From Patiria pectinifera (Eukaryota; Echinodermata; Asteroidea; Valvatida; Asterinidae): a DNA stretch of 64,000 nt. Positions 40,312-50,480 of this stretch are shown here, piece after piece. Position numbers and translations under genes: made by a program. The stretch is taken from assembly GCA_029964075.1 (NCBI GenBank), contig CM057138.1, forward strand, positions 9,170,932 to 9,234,931. The letters are read 5' to 3'. The stretch's first letter is position 1; each line of letters starts with the position of its first letter. A model generated the notes under the pieces. The model worked only from the letters and a program-made list of their open reading frames with translations, did not search any database and was not told the origin of the DNA.

Positions 40312-41733
40312 TTATCGCATTGCCTCGTAAGCTAAAATACCCATGCCAACGATAGCTAACATTCCTACCGTCAACGATAATTTTTCGTCTTGGTGAGTTT
40401 GTAGTTTCGTGGGCTCTTGGGTTAAAACTGTAGGTGCAGGTGCTGGTGTTGGCGCTGGTGTTGGTGCTGGTGTTGGTGCTGGTGCTGGTGTAGGTGATAC
40501 AACATCGTTCGTCATAGGCTTTAGGGGTGTTGGTGGCGCGACGTCATCGGTGTCATCAAAAGAGTCGTCCGGTTGAGGTTGTGAGTTTAAATCTAACACC
40601 AAACCAGTGTTCATACTCTGGGTAGCGATTTGAAGATTGTTGTTATAGCCGTCGTGCGTTCCAACCCTCAAGTTCATATCCGATGGAATTAAATACAACC
40701 CCGGTTTCACGACAAAATTTAAAGGCGTTCTGGCATACTGCAAAGAGTCTTGAAATTGATCGATACTCGTTTCCATGTCGTCTGCTGCATTGATGATATC
40801 TTCAACGATGACGTTAAATTGTCTCTGAGCGTCTAATCCGGTGCCCGGTGATAATACGCTCGTTTTTGTTTGAGCCTGCGCACCGAGTAAAGCGTACACG
40901 TAAGATCTGATTGATTCGTTGATCTTTATGATTCCCACGGGGGTAAACGAACTCTTGGCGGGTATAAAATCTAACCACGCCTTTTGTACCGATTCGTTTT
41001 GTTCGATGTAAATAACCGTCCAAGGAACGTAACTGCTTCCACTCTTTTTAGGACTGTCTAGACCGTGGTAGCCGCCGTAAAGAACGTTGGGTTTGTTGGG
41101 TAGTGTTTTATCATATTCACCAACCGCCACAAACTTGCCTTTATTAAAGATATATGAGGTACCTAAACCGTTAGATTTTGTGTCTCTCGTCTGTTTAAAA
41201 GACTTGTTTTGATCTATGCCAAACAACAAACAGGTATCGGTAAATGCTCTGTGATTATAACTGTTGTCTAGAGCGTTAAATGCGTCATCTCCCGGTAAAG
41301 GAGCGGCAATGTCGTACAGGATCTTTCTAACCGTAAAATATAAATGAAAGTTAAAGATGACCCAAACGTAACGGTTGCTCGCGTTTAAAAGATCAAATCC
41401 AATACCGCAGCCCGTAGTAGCGCAGTAGATTGCAAAATTTAACTGATTTTGATAAAACGACATGGGGTGTGATTTCCAACGATCTACATCCTCGTCCGTC
41501 TCAACGTGAGGCAATTTGTAGTCCGAGGTTAAGTCGGGAAACATGGTTAAAAACCCGTTGGTATTATTAACTATGACCTCCAGTTCACTGGGTTTAGTGC
41601 TGTTTAAAAACTTTGCTTGGGGTGCAGCTTGATGTTTTAGCTCGTTTGCCTTGGCTACATTTTGATTTACTTGTCTCGTTACCTGATCGGCTATCGATTG
41701 TATCTGCTTTTTTAACGACTTAAAATCACTCAT
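40312..41733 (-). CDS. Large Polinton structural-type protein of unknown function
   Basis: 473 residues. A helical N-terminus (QSIADQVTRQVNQNVAKANE) precedes a large globular part (about 45-370) with FAIYCATTGCGIGFDLLNAS and YGGYHGLDSPKKSGSSYVPW. A long Pro/Thr/Ala linker (about 395-440) follows, and one C-terminal membrane segment (LTVGMLAIVGMGILAYEA). From memory, a protein with the CATTGCG block is common in invertebrate Polintons; I cannot name its role. The terminal anchor and linker suggest a surface or membrane-tethered virion protein, which is inference. It diverges from the gene at 41775 across a 41-base AT-rich spacer. Intact. Confidence 0.65.
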   Translation of the reverse strand: MSDFKSLKKQIQSIADQVTRQVNQNVAKANELKHQAAPQAKFLNSTKPSELEVIVNNTNGFLTMFPDLTSDYKLPHVETDEDVDRWKSHPMSFYQNQLNFAIYCATTGCGIGFDLLNASNRYVWVIFNFHLYFTVRKILYDIAAPLPGDDAFNALDNSYNHRAFTDTCLLFGIDQNKSFKQTRDTKSNGLGTSYIFNKGKFVAVGEYDKTLPNKPNVLYGGYHGLDSPKKSGSSYVPWTVIYIEQNESVQKAWLDFIPAKSSFTPVGIIKINESIRSYVYALLGAQAQTKTSVLSPGTGLDAQRQFNVIVEDIINAADDMETSIDQFQDSLQYARTPLNFVVKPGLYLIPSDMNLRVGTHDGYNNNLQIATQSMNTGLVLDLNSQPQPDDSFDDTDDVAPPTPLKPMTNDVVSPTPAPAPTPAPTPAPTPAPAPTVLTQEPTKLQTHQDEKLSLTVGMLAIVGMGILAYEAMR

Positions 41734-41774
41734 TATTTTAGTTTCAGTTTTAATATAAAAAGACTTTAAAATAA
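41734..41774. promoter_or_regulatory. Divergent promoter
   Basis: AT-rich spacer with TTTTAATATAAAAAGACTTT between two divergent ATGs. It is similar to the spacer at 35154-35184 (TTTAATATAAAAGACGTTT), so a common promoter element is likely. Confidence 0.55.
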
Positions 41775-42936
41775 ATGCATTCGTTTTACTTGTTTCAAAA
41801 TGAGCAGACGTTTAAATTAGAAGACGTCGTAGATAATTTAAACGGTCAAAAATCTATACGCGTAAAAAGGGTGTTGTTTAACGCCGGATATTTTAATATT
41901 TCCAGCGCCACGGAGATTGATTGGTATACGAATATAGACGGGAGACCAGCTGAAAGACCTGATGATGATAGAAGATACGAACGGGTTGACTCAGATATAG
42001 CAGTAAGAACAGATAGAGATTTTATTGAATCGTTGATACCCGAGTACCCCTACGACTTTTTAATTAACGACGAAAATACTTTTAATAGAGTTATAAACGA
42101 TCTTATAGAAGCGTACGAAGAAGATAGACTAGACTCTGCTTTAGAATCGATCAAAAAGAAATAGAACAAATAATTGAAAGACAAAGAAATTTACACAATA
42201 AAAGTCAAGAAAGAACACTAACCGACGTACAACGCAATACGATTATATTTTTAATAACAACTTTATTCGAAAGAAAAGGCTTCATCAATGAAGGTAAAAA
42301 GATAGCGCTAGAATATATCGAAGGTATAATAAGCAAACCTAGGGTTAGACTAATTAGACAAGCTGGGATAACAATACGGGGAAGTCTTATCGTGTCTGGT
42401 GATAATTTAGATTTTATTTCTCCGAGTCTTTTAGCGCCGTTACCAGCTGGAGTCACCGGTTCGGTCACCATACCACCGGGGTGGTACGACGTCGATTGGT
42501 TCGATTTCATTTTGAATTATATACCCGGGGTAAGTTTTCGAATATTTAGAGAATCTAAAAGGTGACGTTGGTGGTAACCGACGTAAATCTCAAATTGCGC
42601 TTGAACAGAGAAGTATCTCGATTACTCAATTTACCCAAAGGAAGACTGATACCCAAAGTGGTGTATACGGGGTCTTACGACGTTAATCCGTTTAAATTTT
42701 TGTTTATTCGCTGCCCGCAATTAAGTACGAGTGAAAACTTTTTAGATGGTCGTCCTTCTGACATCTTAAAAATCGTACCCGTGGCTACGCGCAAACCCGA
42801 GCCTGATAGAGTCAAAGATTTCAAAAAACTTAAAAACGGTATAATCGACAAACTGACATTTTCTATCACAGGTGAAAGGGGAAAGATCATCAACAACAAG
42901 GGTGTGAGTATAATGATAGAGTTGGAGATCTTTTAA
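41775..42936 (+). CDS. Candidate minor capsid (penton) protein, frame broken twice
   Basis: Three colinear open pieces make one protein of about 387 residues. Piece one is 41775-42164, starting MHSFYLFQNEQTF. Piece two runs in the next frame from about 42155 to 42565 without its own ATG. Piece three is 42562-42936, where the only early start-like codon is GTG. The frame moves by one base in the A-run at 42153-42157 and again near 42560-42563, both one-base losses. The C-terminal block FLFIRCPQLSTSENFLDG resembles a region I recall in Polinton minor capsid proteins. The missing start codons in pieces two and three support one broken gene over three genes. The capsid role is tentative. Confidence 0.5.
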
Positions 42937-42962
42937 TTTTAAAATCTTTTTATATTAAAAAC

Positions 42963-43655
42963 ATGAGTAATAATGTATTATACCCCGATATTTCTGGAGA
43001 TGTACTCCGATTAAATAGTAACGAAGAAACAATTTCTGGAGATGTACTCCAATTACGTAGTAACGAAGAAACAAAAGTGTTCAGACTTAAAAAGATTGAA
43101 GAGATTCGATCTTTAATCTTGAAAGAGAGAGACCACCGTGAGCGCACTTATAAAAAAATAAAGAGAATGATCGACACTATTCATTACGTAGAGATAGGAT
43201 TAGAAGGATTGGGGGCTATAGCGGGGGCTGTCAGTATTCCCGCTCTCTTGGGTGTTATATCAGCCCCCGTTGGATTGGTGCTAGAAGGAACGTTTATAGG
43301 CGCTTTTGGTGTAGATATTCTGCTTAGAATCACGTCTAAGCGATTATCCACCAAGCTGAAAAAGCACGACCAGATTAAAATATTAGCAGACTCCAAACTT
43401 AACACGATTGAAGAATACGTCTCTCAAGCCATCAACGACGGAGATATATCGCACGAAGAGTTCTTACTGATTACGAGAGAGCTCGGAAAATTTAACGAGC
43501 TTAAGCAAAAAATTAGAACAAAGACCAGCACAAAGCTTCAAAAAATTAAAAACGATACAGACTTTGAAAAAGAAGTTAAAAAACGGGTAGACGAACGGCT
43601 GGCAAAAGAAAAAAAATCTCTTATCGAAAAACTTACAAGTTCAAATTCTCGGTAA
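42963..43655 (+). CDS. Polinton protein with a membrane hairpin and coiled coils
   Basis: 230 residues. The N-terminus holds a short internal duplication, two copies of ISGDVL-(R/Q)-L-x-SNEET. A basic helical part (KKIEEIRSLILKERDHRERT) follows. Then comes a hydrophobic hairpin (about 78-120: GLGAIAGAVSIPALLGVIS, then GLVLEGTFIGAFGVDILL), and a long charged coiled tail to the end. Proteins with this hydrophobic hairpin recur in invertebrate Polintons as I recall. Function unknown; membrane remodelling or virion core association are possible. The start follows TTTATATTAAAAAC. Intact. Confidence 0.65.
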   Translation: MSNNVLYPDISGDVLRLNSNEETISGDVLQLRSNEETKVFRLKKIEEIRSLILKERDHRERTYKKIKRMIDTIHYVEIGLEGLGAIAGAVSIPALLGVISAPVGLVLEGTFIGAFGVDILLRITSKRLSTKLKKHDQIKILADSKLNTIEEYVSQAINDGDISHEEFLLITRELGKFNELKQKIRTKTSTKLQKIKNDTDFEKEVKKRVDERLAKEKKSLIEKLTSSNSR

Positions 43656-43683
43656 ATAAACATTATGAAAGCGATCCGCCGAG

Positions 43684-44156
43684 TTACACCTCTATTTCAC
43701 CTCTTAGGGCTACACCCTCGGCCCCGCCTTTATTGTAGTGGTCATCGTATCTTTTTAGTGCCTTATTAAATTGATTTTGAGTTACTTTAAATACATCTCT
43801 AACTCGTTCTTTGTTCCATCCAACGACGTGATGGTAACACGCCGCTATTAACAACCGTTTCACGCATCCGTTTCCCCTCAATGTTTTGTAATTAAGAGCT
43901 CGTTATATTTATTGATTGTTTCTTGGACATCTTCTACGTCTTGCTCTGGACAAACAGAAAAAATAAGTTTCTCCACAGTTTTTCTTTTGTTTCCTTTTAA
44001 AGTTGACCAATTGATACGATCTTCTTGCGCATTTTCTGCCGAAAAATCAAAGTAACGTGAAACTATTTCACCGCACGTTTCACAAACTAAAAAACCATTC
44101 TCGATGATTATATGATGATCGCACTGATCTGTTTTATTAGATAGCTCGAGGTTCAT
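43684..44156 (-). CDS. TFIIB-like transcription factor, frame broken once
   Basis: The first open part (44156 down to 43878, 92 residues) starts with a zinc ribbon of TFIIB type: C12-x2-H15…C25-x2-C28-G-x-V (VCETCGEIVS). The second part (to 43684) lies in a shifted frame. It resembles one cyclin-like repeat of TFIIB: GNGCVKRLLIAACYHHVVG, then RVRDVFKVTQNQFNKALK. The frame change lies near 43885-43905 and is a one-base loss. The second part has no ATG of its own, supporting one gene. TFIIB bridges the TATA-binding protein and RNA polymerase II. An element-borne copy might direct transcription to the element's own promoters. I do not recall a TFIIB-like gene from Polintons, so this is notable. 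Only one cyclin repeat is visible, against two in host TFIIB. Confidence 0.6.
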
Positions 44157-44248
44157 TTATTAAAAATGATTTATTTGTTTAAATAAAGTTTTTAAAATAG
44201 ACAGAGGGAGATGCCTAGACAGAGGGAGATATGGGGTTTGTCGCCGTA

Positions 44249-44511
44249 CCCCCCACTTATAATATAACAACTCGGAGAGAAAATAGATATATTTGGGGAG
44301 CTAGAGGGAAGATATATTTGGGGAGCTAGACAGATATATTGGGAGAGGGATCTATTTGGGGGCGGGGATCATTGGAAAGGGATGGGTACAATGGGAGGGG
44401 GGGGGGTAGACACGGGGAGGGGGTAAAGTCTGGTACCCTGGCTTCTCCCCATTGGCCCTGTACTACCCCCAGACCTATGGCAAAGTCTGGAATCCCCCAC
44501 TAATACCTACT
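44249..44511 (-). repeat. Right terminal inverted repeat of the Polinton
   Basis: Reverse-complement match to 28105-28362. A G-run near 44398-44407 is longer than its counterpart. The sequence between the TFIIB-like gene and this repeat (44160-44248) contains GACAGAGGGAGAT twice. Confidence 0.9.
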
Positions 44512-44582
44512 ATAGTATCGTACTCACGCGTGCGCACTACTACCAATGAGTCCACATTTCATGGAGTCGGATATTCACGCTA

Positions 44583-44642
44583 CACCGGCCCTCTTGCGAC
44601 AAACCGTTACGGCAAAGGCGTGAATTGGGCCAGTGCCAGTTC
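44583..44642 (+). repeat. Isolated diverged copy of the 60-bp satellite unit
   Basis: CCGGCCCTCTTGCGACAAAC, then CGTTACGGCAAAGGC, then GGGCCAGTGCCAG keeps the order of the satellite at 24826-27990. It lies 70 bases outside the Polinton's right end, so the Polinton inserted within or beside the satellite. Confidence 0.7.
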
Positions 44643-46089
44643 TATTTTTATCAAACTAATCCGGCGTGACGACAGAAACCAAATCGGGCCAGAGTCATGC
44701 CGTTAATAGTTTGTCGCCGTAAGACTAAGATTGCCGTCAATCAGGGCGCAATTCAGGCTCTGTTTTCGTCTTGCCCCGGTGATATGTCGTAGAAGTATTC
44801 AGTTGTTTTCACTTCGAATTTAAAACAAATGTATTGAATTTCATGTTCCTCAGACAAATGACCCCGGCGTCGATCATTGACTGATTATGGAATATTCATA
44901 TGGAGAACTTTGCCACCCATGTGTGCAGAAAATCAAAGCCCTGCATGCTCTGCGGTCACACACAACGGTGCATTGACCCAGCGACCTGCACAGCCCCACT
45001 GCGTTGACCGGACTATACATAAACAGTAGGTCGATCCTCTGAACAAAAGCGATGTCTGATATGACAAGAAAAGTGCCCCTTGTTCTTCTCAACCGATCAA
45101 AACGGTTGTTACATGAATGGAAAGCGTATTGTGTTATCTTTCCGAAACCGTGCGAGGTAATTGTATGCGACCGAGTTCACACGTGTGCTGTTCGAAGAAG
45201 TAAACCCGCACCCTCAAAAATCGGGGAAATGTGCCTTGACCTCCATAGGAAACGCGAAATGTTCACTGAGTTACCCGTTTTTCAATGAAAAGGTGCACAT
45301 AATTATTCGCCTTTAACCATGAAGAAATTATATTCAATTGAAAGAGGAAAACCTATATTTTATGATGCGATGCGAGGAAGTAAGTTTAACCAACATACTT
45401 TCCGCGTTTTAACGAAAGTTTGCTGAGAGCACCTAGATATGAGCCTGTCTTCCCACGTAAACAGAGCTGCACTAGTGGCGAGTGAGCAAACGCTCCCTAG
45501 TTCTCCATATGTATTTCTACGAGTATTTTGCCTGAGAGGTTTGTACATTGACAGTACCGCTATATGGCTAATTGTATTCGATGGGAAACATTGTCATTGA
45601 AGAAATGCATCTCTCTTTCCTTGCTTTGAGCTTTATGGAATATGCACATGTACATGTACATCGCTCGCCATATTTGCACCGGAGGCCTAAGGAAGATGGG
45701 ATGGAGCGATCGACAAACCGAGGGTCACGATAGGTCTTATATTTTACTGCCATTCTCAAAGAACGGATTGTGTCAAATATTTGAACATGCAAATAATCAA
45801 GCAATTGATCCATTTTAAATACAATTGCTTAGTCTTGATTGATCGGAGTGTATACATACGCCTTAATAAACATGTGTCGTACGTATGAGATGTATGTTGA
45901 ACATGGTACGAATTCAGGGAGAGTTTTTTGTTCACCATGTACCTGACAGTTTCGTATATTTCCATCCCAAAGTCAATAGCTCGATTCTTGCAGTTAATTC
46001 ATACGGGTGCTTATTATGAATGAGTTTATTCTAAACCTAGTATAAGACTGTTCGCAACCGATTAAAATCCCTTACCCGCAAAGTTTACA
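44643..46089. other. No gene recognised
   Basis: AT-rich unique DNA. Frames of 60-80 codons on both strands have no domain. It lies in the presumed first intron of the CCP gene. Confidence 0.4.
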
Positions 46090-47850
46090 AGACTTATGTT
46101 GATAATTTATTTCTCTCAAAGGACAATAAGAAAAGATTCCGGTCCTTTGTTAGAAGCAGAAAACGGTTTCCCTACTCCATTGTTATTTAAACATGGTGAT
46201 AACCTCCTTTCCAATCCACAGGAGAAAGCCTCTGCCTTTAATACCTACTTTGCCTCTGTTTTTTTTCTGAACCAAAATGTATTCCAGATGAACCACTTCC
46301 TTGTGATTTTCCTTTTGACAGTCTTTCTTCCATTAGCTTTTCTGCCAATAGTATACACAGGATTATTTGTTCCCTGCCATTGGGGAGGGCTCCCGGGCCA
46401 GATGTAATTGGTGTGAGATTCTTGCGTAATACTGTTGACACGATTTTCACCAATTTTGTGCAGAATCTTCGCCGGTTCCATTTCCTGTGACAGACTTCCC
46501 CATGCATGGAAGACTGCAAACATTTCCCCAGTTTTTAAATCTGGTGACCGTTGCAAATTGACAAATTATAGGCCTGTTGCTCTCACATCCATCGTGTGTT
46601 AAATCATGGAGAGAATAACTTCAGATAATGTTCTAACTCATTTACAGGACAATTGTCTAATGTCTACCTATCAACATGGATTTATTCCCCGTAGGTCATG
46701 TTTTACGCAGTTGCTCAGCGTGTATCACACATGGGCATCTGCTCTTGACCAACGTAACCCTCCCAGAATAGATGCAGTATTTCTTGACATGAGTAAAGCA
46801 TTTGACCGCATGCCTCACGACATCCTTCTCCGTAAACTTGCTTCTGGGTGTAATATAAGAGGTGCTCTCTGGAGGTGTATCAAGGATTTCTTAGTGGGCC
46901 GTCTCCAGAGAGTAACTTCTGTTGGACAAACCTCGGAGTGGTTTGCAGTGAAGTCTGGCGTTCCACAGGGCAGCGTACTTGGACCTCTTCTTTTTAACAT
47001 ATTCGTCAATGACATCGCCCATTATATTAATTCTGATTGTGCTTTATTCGCTGATGATATACTATTGTACCGTAAAGTTCATGCTCATTCTGATGTTTCC
47101 ACTCTCCAGCAGGACCTTGATAAGCTGAGTGTTTGGGGTGATTCCAACGGTACGACCTTCAATGCTAGTAAATCCAAACTTATGCACATCTCCCGATCCC
47201 TCCCTTCGTATCTTCTTTCAGGTATCCCACTGACAGCTGTACAATCGGTCAAATATCTTGGAGTCACTCTGAATGCTCAGCTGTCTTGGAACGATCATGT
47301 TAAGTCTGTAATTTCCTCTGCAAATCGCACACTTGCTCTCATCAAAACCATTGCCTTCAACTCTTCTACTTCAGCAAAACTTTCACTGTATAAAGCCCTC
47401 GTCCTTCCAATATTAGAGTATGGTGTACCTGCCTGGCTCCCTCAGACAAGAAAGCAGGTTGACAATTTGGAGAAAGTTCAAAAGCGTGCGACCCGTTTTA
47501 TCCCTGGCCAGAAGTGTGGTGTGATGAGTTACCCTGATAGGTGAGAAACTCTGCTTTGGTCTGACTTATCTTGTCGTCGTATTTATGCTGTTCTCACGTT
47601 TGTCTCCAAGTGTCTGTTCAATATTGTTAAATGTAATCAATGTGTTTACAATGTTTCTGTTAATTCCCGCCATGTTCATGATGTTTTGTTTCAGCACCGG
47701 CAAGCTAGGACCCAATCCCTGCATTTATCTTGTCTCCATGCTTTCCCTCGCCTTTGGTCAACTCTCCCTGAACACGTTCACAATGCTATTGTTTTACAGC
47801 CTTTTTCAACGTTTCTTCCCACTCTTCGAAACAGTGTTCTCTTTTCATAA
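46090..47850 (+). pseudogene. LINE (CR1/Jockey-like) reverse transcriptase, 5'-truncated and broken
   Basis: The best open part, 46606-47544, is an RT with STYQHGFIPRRSC, the first catalytic motif VFLDMSKAFDRMPHD, SGVPQGSVLGPLLFNIFVND and FADDILLY (47047-47058). It ends in the C-terminal LVLPILEYGVPAWLPQ block. A TGA at 47542-47544 interrupts; the same frame then continues to about 47848 with the usual tail (LWSTLPEHVHN). Upstream, 46096-46600 carries RT N-terminal pieces in several frames with stops (for example APGPD near 46390). No endonuclease domain is present, so the copy is 5'-truncated, as is common for LINEs. It inserted in the gene's intron in the plus orientation. Confidence 0.9.
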
Positions 47851-48790
47851 ATCCCAACCCCATATTTATGTTGCATGTACATGTTTTTTTTAAGTAAGAT
47901 TAATAATTGAGCCTCGTCTCTGCCAATTATCAATTACTTTTTATCAGATTTATTGTATATATTTGTATACACCTCTTCTCTTACGCATGTGTTTTTTTTG
48001 TATTTATTGTGTCTTATTGCTAACTCCTTATTTACTTAATTCATTCAATTTCCTACATCATTTTTACCCCTTTCCATTTTTTTTTCATTTCCAGTGAGTC
48101 ATCTCTTTTTATTTTTTTATATCGAAATGTTCATATGTTTTATTATTTTCATTTTTATATATTCTTATTTATATTTATTAACTTATTTATTTACTTTTCT
48201 CATACCTCGATGAGGAGCAGCAGGTCTCTTCTCATTTTAAGTACTATTTCAGCCTCCGGTTTGCCAATCACCCTTAGATTTTCATTACATTTTTTGTACA
48301 CTTACCTACTGTTCTCTTACACATGTATTAATTTGTGTTGATTACGTCCTTATTTAATGTGTCTTTATCATTAATTGCTTATTCATGTAACTTATTTAAT
48401 TTCATATTCAATTGCGTACATTACCTTTATTCATTTCCAGTAATTCCTTTTCCTTTTGGCTTCAAATATTTTTTTTATTAGTATTTTTATATATATTTAT
48501 TTACTCTGTACACAACTTGATGAGGAGTGGCAGGTCTTAGACCACATTGATTGTTATCGCTTTTGCCTCTCCTATGCCCATCTCGTATGTGATGAAATAG
48601 AAATGTGTTGATCTGTTCCCGTTCGCTGTCGGCGTGATAATGTACGCTGTTGCACCAACAATAAACGTCGGCGGACTGTCTTGAACTGTCCAATTCGCAA
48701 TACATTGGAAATAGTATCAATGTGAACAATTGTTCACTCATATAGCGGCATATTTCATTTGTTTGTAATAAAACTGGAGAAATGGTTTAA
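47851..48790. repeat. T-rich LINE 3' region with an internal duplication
   Basis: T-rich DNA. The words CTCGATGAGGAGCAGCAGGTCT near 48206 (the first 20 bases shown suffice) and CTTGATGAGGAGTGGCAGGT near 48517 sit in similar surroundings about 310 bases apart, with TTCATTTCCAGT before each at about 48090 and 48435. This suggests a duplicated 3' tail or two nested tails. No gene seen. Confidence 0.5.
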
Positions 48791-48796
48791 AATGGT

Positions 48797-49160
48797 ATTG
48801 AAATACCTGGGCATACCATGGTTTGAGTGAACATACATGTACGTGGTGTATACAGTAATTTGCGGGATCATAAAAATGTATGTCGCGGGTCAAAGTTTAC
48901 GGGCTTTAATTGGATATCGTGTAATATATGTGCATCAGAAATTCTCGGCCGATTTCGGTCGAAACTTAAAAAAACACAAAAGGAATTCGCCACTGTACGG
49001 CTGTTTGCGGAAGTGTGTGTGGGGCGTACATACATGGACACAAAGCACACGCAAGGGTCGTTGGGCTAAGTATAGTATAGTACAACTAGTGATTGTGGCG
49101 CGGTGTGCGGTAGCGGGAACAAGCTCATATGGGAACCAGCCGATAGCCTTGGTCAAGGCT
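48797..49160 (+). repeat. Dispersed repeat, copy 2 (partner 18151-18525)
   Basis: Same orientation and block order as the first copy, including the terminal AGCCTTGGTCAAGGCT hairpin. It has an extra TACATGTACG-containing insertion near 48835. Confidence 0.7.
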
Positions 49161-49789
49161 ACAGCTATGTTGATGTTATAAATGGAAAATAATTTTGCCA
49201 AATCAATGTGAATAGTTGGCAAAGATGTACACGTATATGGCATGAGTTGTTTCTTGAGTTGATTTCCTACTTTAATTCGTTGTACTCATTTTGTATAACA
49301 AAAACATACCAGCACTTTTCCATTCATTTCTGAAGCAATTACGTGCATCTGTACAAAATCACAAGACGATTAACTTAACTTCAGTATTTTCAGGCAGTTT
49401 AAGTAGAATGGCCACATTTAAGTAGATATCATCATTCTGTTTAACAAGTTAAACACTAAGGTTACTTTGCTGAAAATATTACCATTTAACCTAGAGTCAT
49501 CCTTAAGACTGAAAGATTCAGTATTCAACTGGACTGCTAAATTTAGAAAGTCTCAAATGTTCGTAATTTTTCTCGCACTGTGTGGAGCAACTTGTAGGTA
49601 ATCGAGCTGTATATATGATGAGAAATACATTTTGTATAAAGAATATTGGGTGGGGACTGTAATAAAAGTGTTGGAGATAATATATGTGTGAAGATAATAT
49701 ATGTGTAATTGTTTGTAATTTCTTTTGCACTAACCATTTCTCTCTTTTATCACAGGCAACATGCATCGGGCAAGAGAGTAATGGGCCAA
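49161..49789. other. No gene recognised
   Basis: AT-rich, no domain or structured repeat seen. Confidence 0.4.
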
Positions 49790-50480
49790 TTCTGGTAATC
49801 TAAAGCCGAAACAGAACTGACCCACTTCTGGCCCTGTTTTCTTATCACACTGGTTGAGTTCTGGATCGATGCTGGCTCAGCTCAGTACTGGACCGATTCT
49901 TGCATAATTCCGGCCCAAAACCAGTGCAGTACTGATTTTCTTTTGGTTCAGTAATGGCATCCTGCACTGGTTCGGTTCCGCGCCACTGTGCAAGCCTGAA
50001 CCGTATCAGTTCGAAAAACCAGCATTGGGCCAGAACAAATCAAACAGAACTGGCCCATTTCTGGAACTATGCTGGCCCAGTTCTGGATCAATGACGTCTC
50101 AGTACTGGATCGATTCTTGCATTAAGTATTGGCTCATAATCGGTCCAGTACAGGTCTTATTCTGGTATCATGTAGTGGCCCAGTTCCGCGCCGCTGTGCA
50201 AGCCTTAAACGGGCCAATGGCCAGCCAATTAAAAAAGCCAGCATTGGGCCAGTACAGGTCGAACAGAACTGGCCCTTTTCTGGAATTATGCTGGCCCAGT
50301 TCCGGATCAATGCCGTCTCAGTACTGGACCGATTCTGGCGTTAAGTATTGTCCCAGAATCGGTCCAGTACAGGTTTTATTCTGGTATCATGTACTGGCCC
50401 AGTTCCGCGCCGCTGTGCAAGCCTTAAACGGGCCAATGGCCAGCCAATTCAAAACGCCAGCATTGGGCCAGAACATTCAA
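49790..50480. repeat. Tandem repeat, 219-bp period
   Basis: Two well-matched units (about 50030-50250 and 50250-50470) and a more diverged one from about 49790 are full of GGCCCAGT and CTGGGCCAGTA words. CAGAACTGGCCC recurs at 219 bases. The open frame through it (50025-50546) reflects the period, 219 being a multiple of three. Confidence 0.8.

Larger units (their letters stand above)
28105..44511 (+). mobile_element. Polinton/Maverick element, 16.4 kb
   Basis: The ends are inverted copies beginning AGTAGGTATTAGTGGGGG (left at 28105, right ending 44511). Directly outside both lies ATAGT (28100-28104 and 44512-44516). If the terminal A is counted, six bases (ATAGTA) repeat. The element encodes protein-primed DNA polymerase B, a retroviral-type integrase, a major capsid protein and a packaging ATPase, the hallmark set of Polintons. 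These behave both as transposons and as virus-like elements. Length fits the usual 15-20 kb. Several genes carry single-base breaks, so this copy is probably not functional as read, unless the breaks are sequencing errors. Confidence 0.95.
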
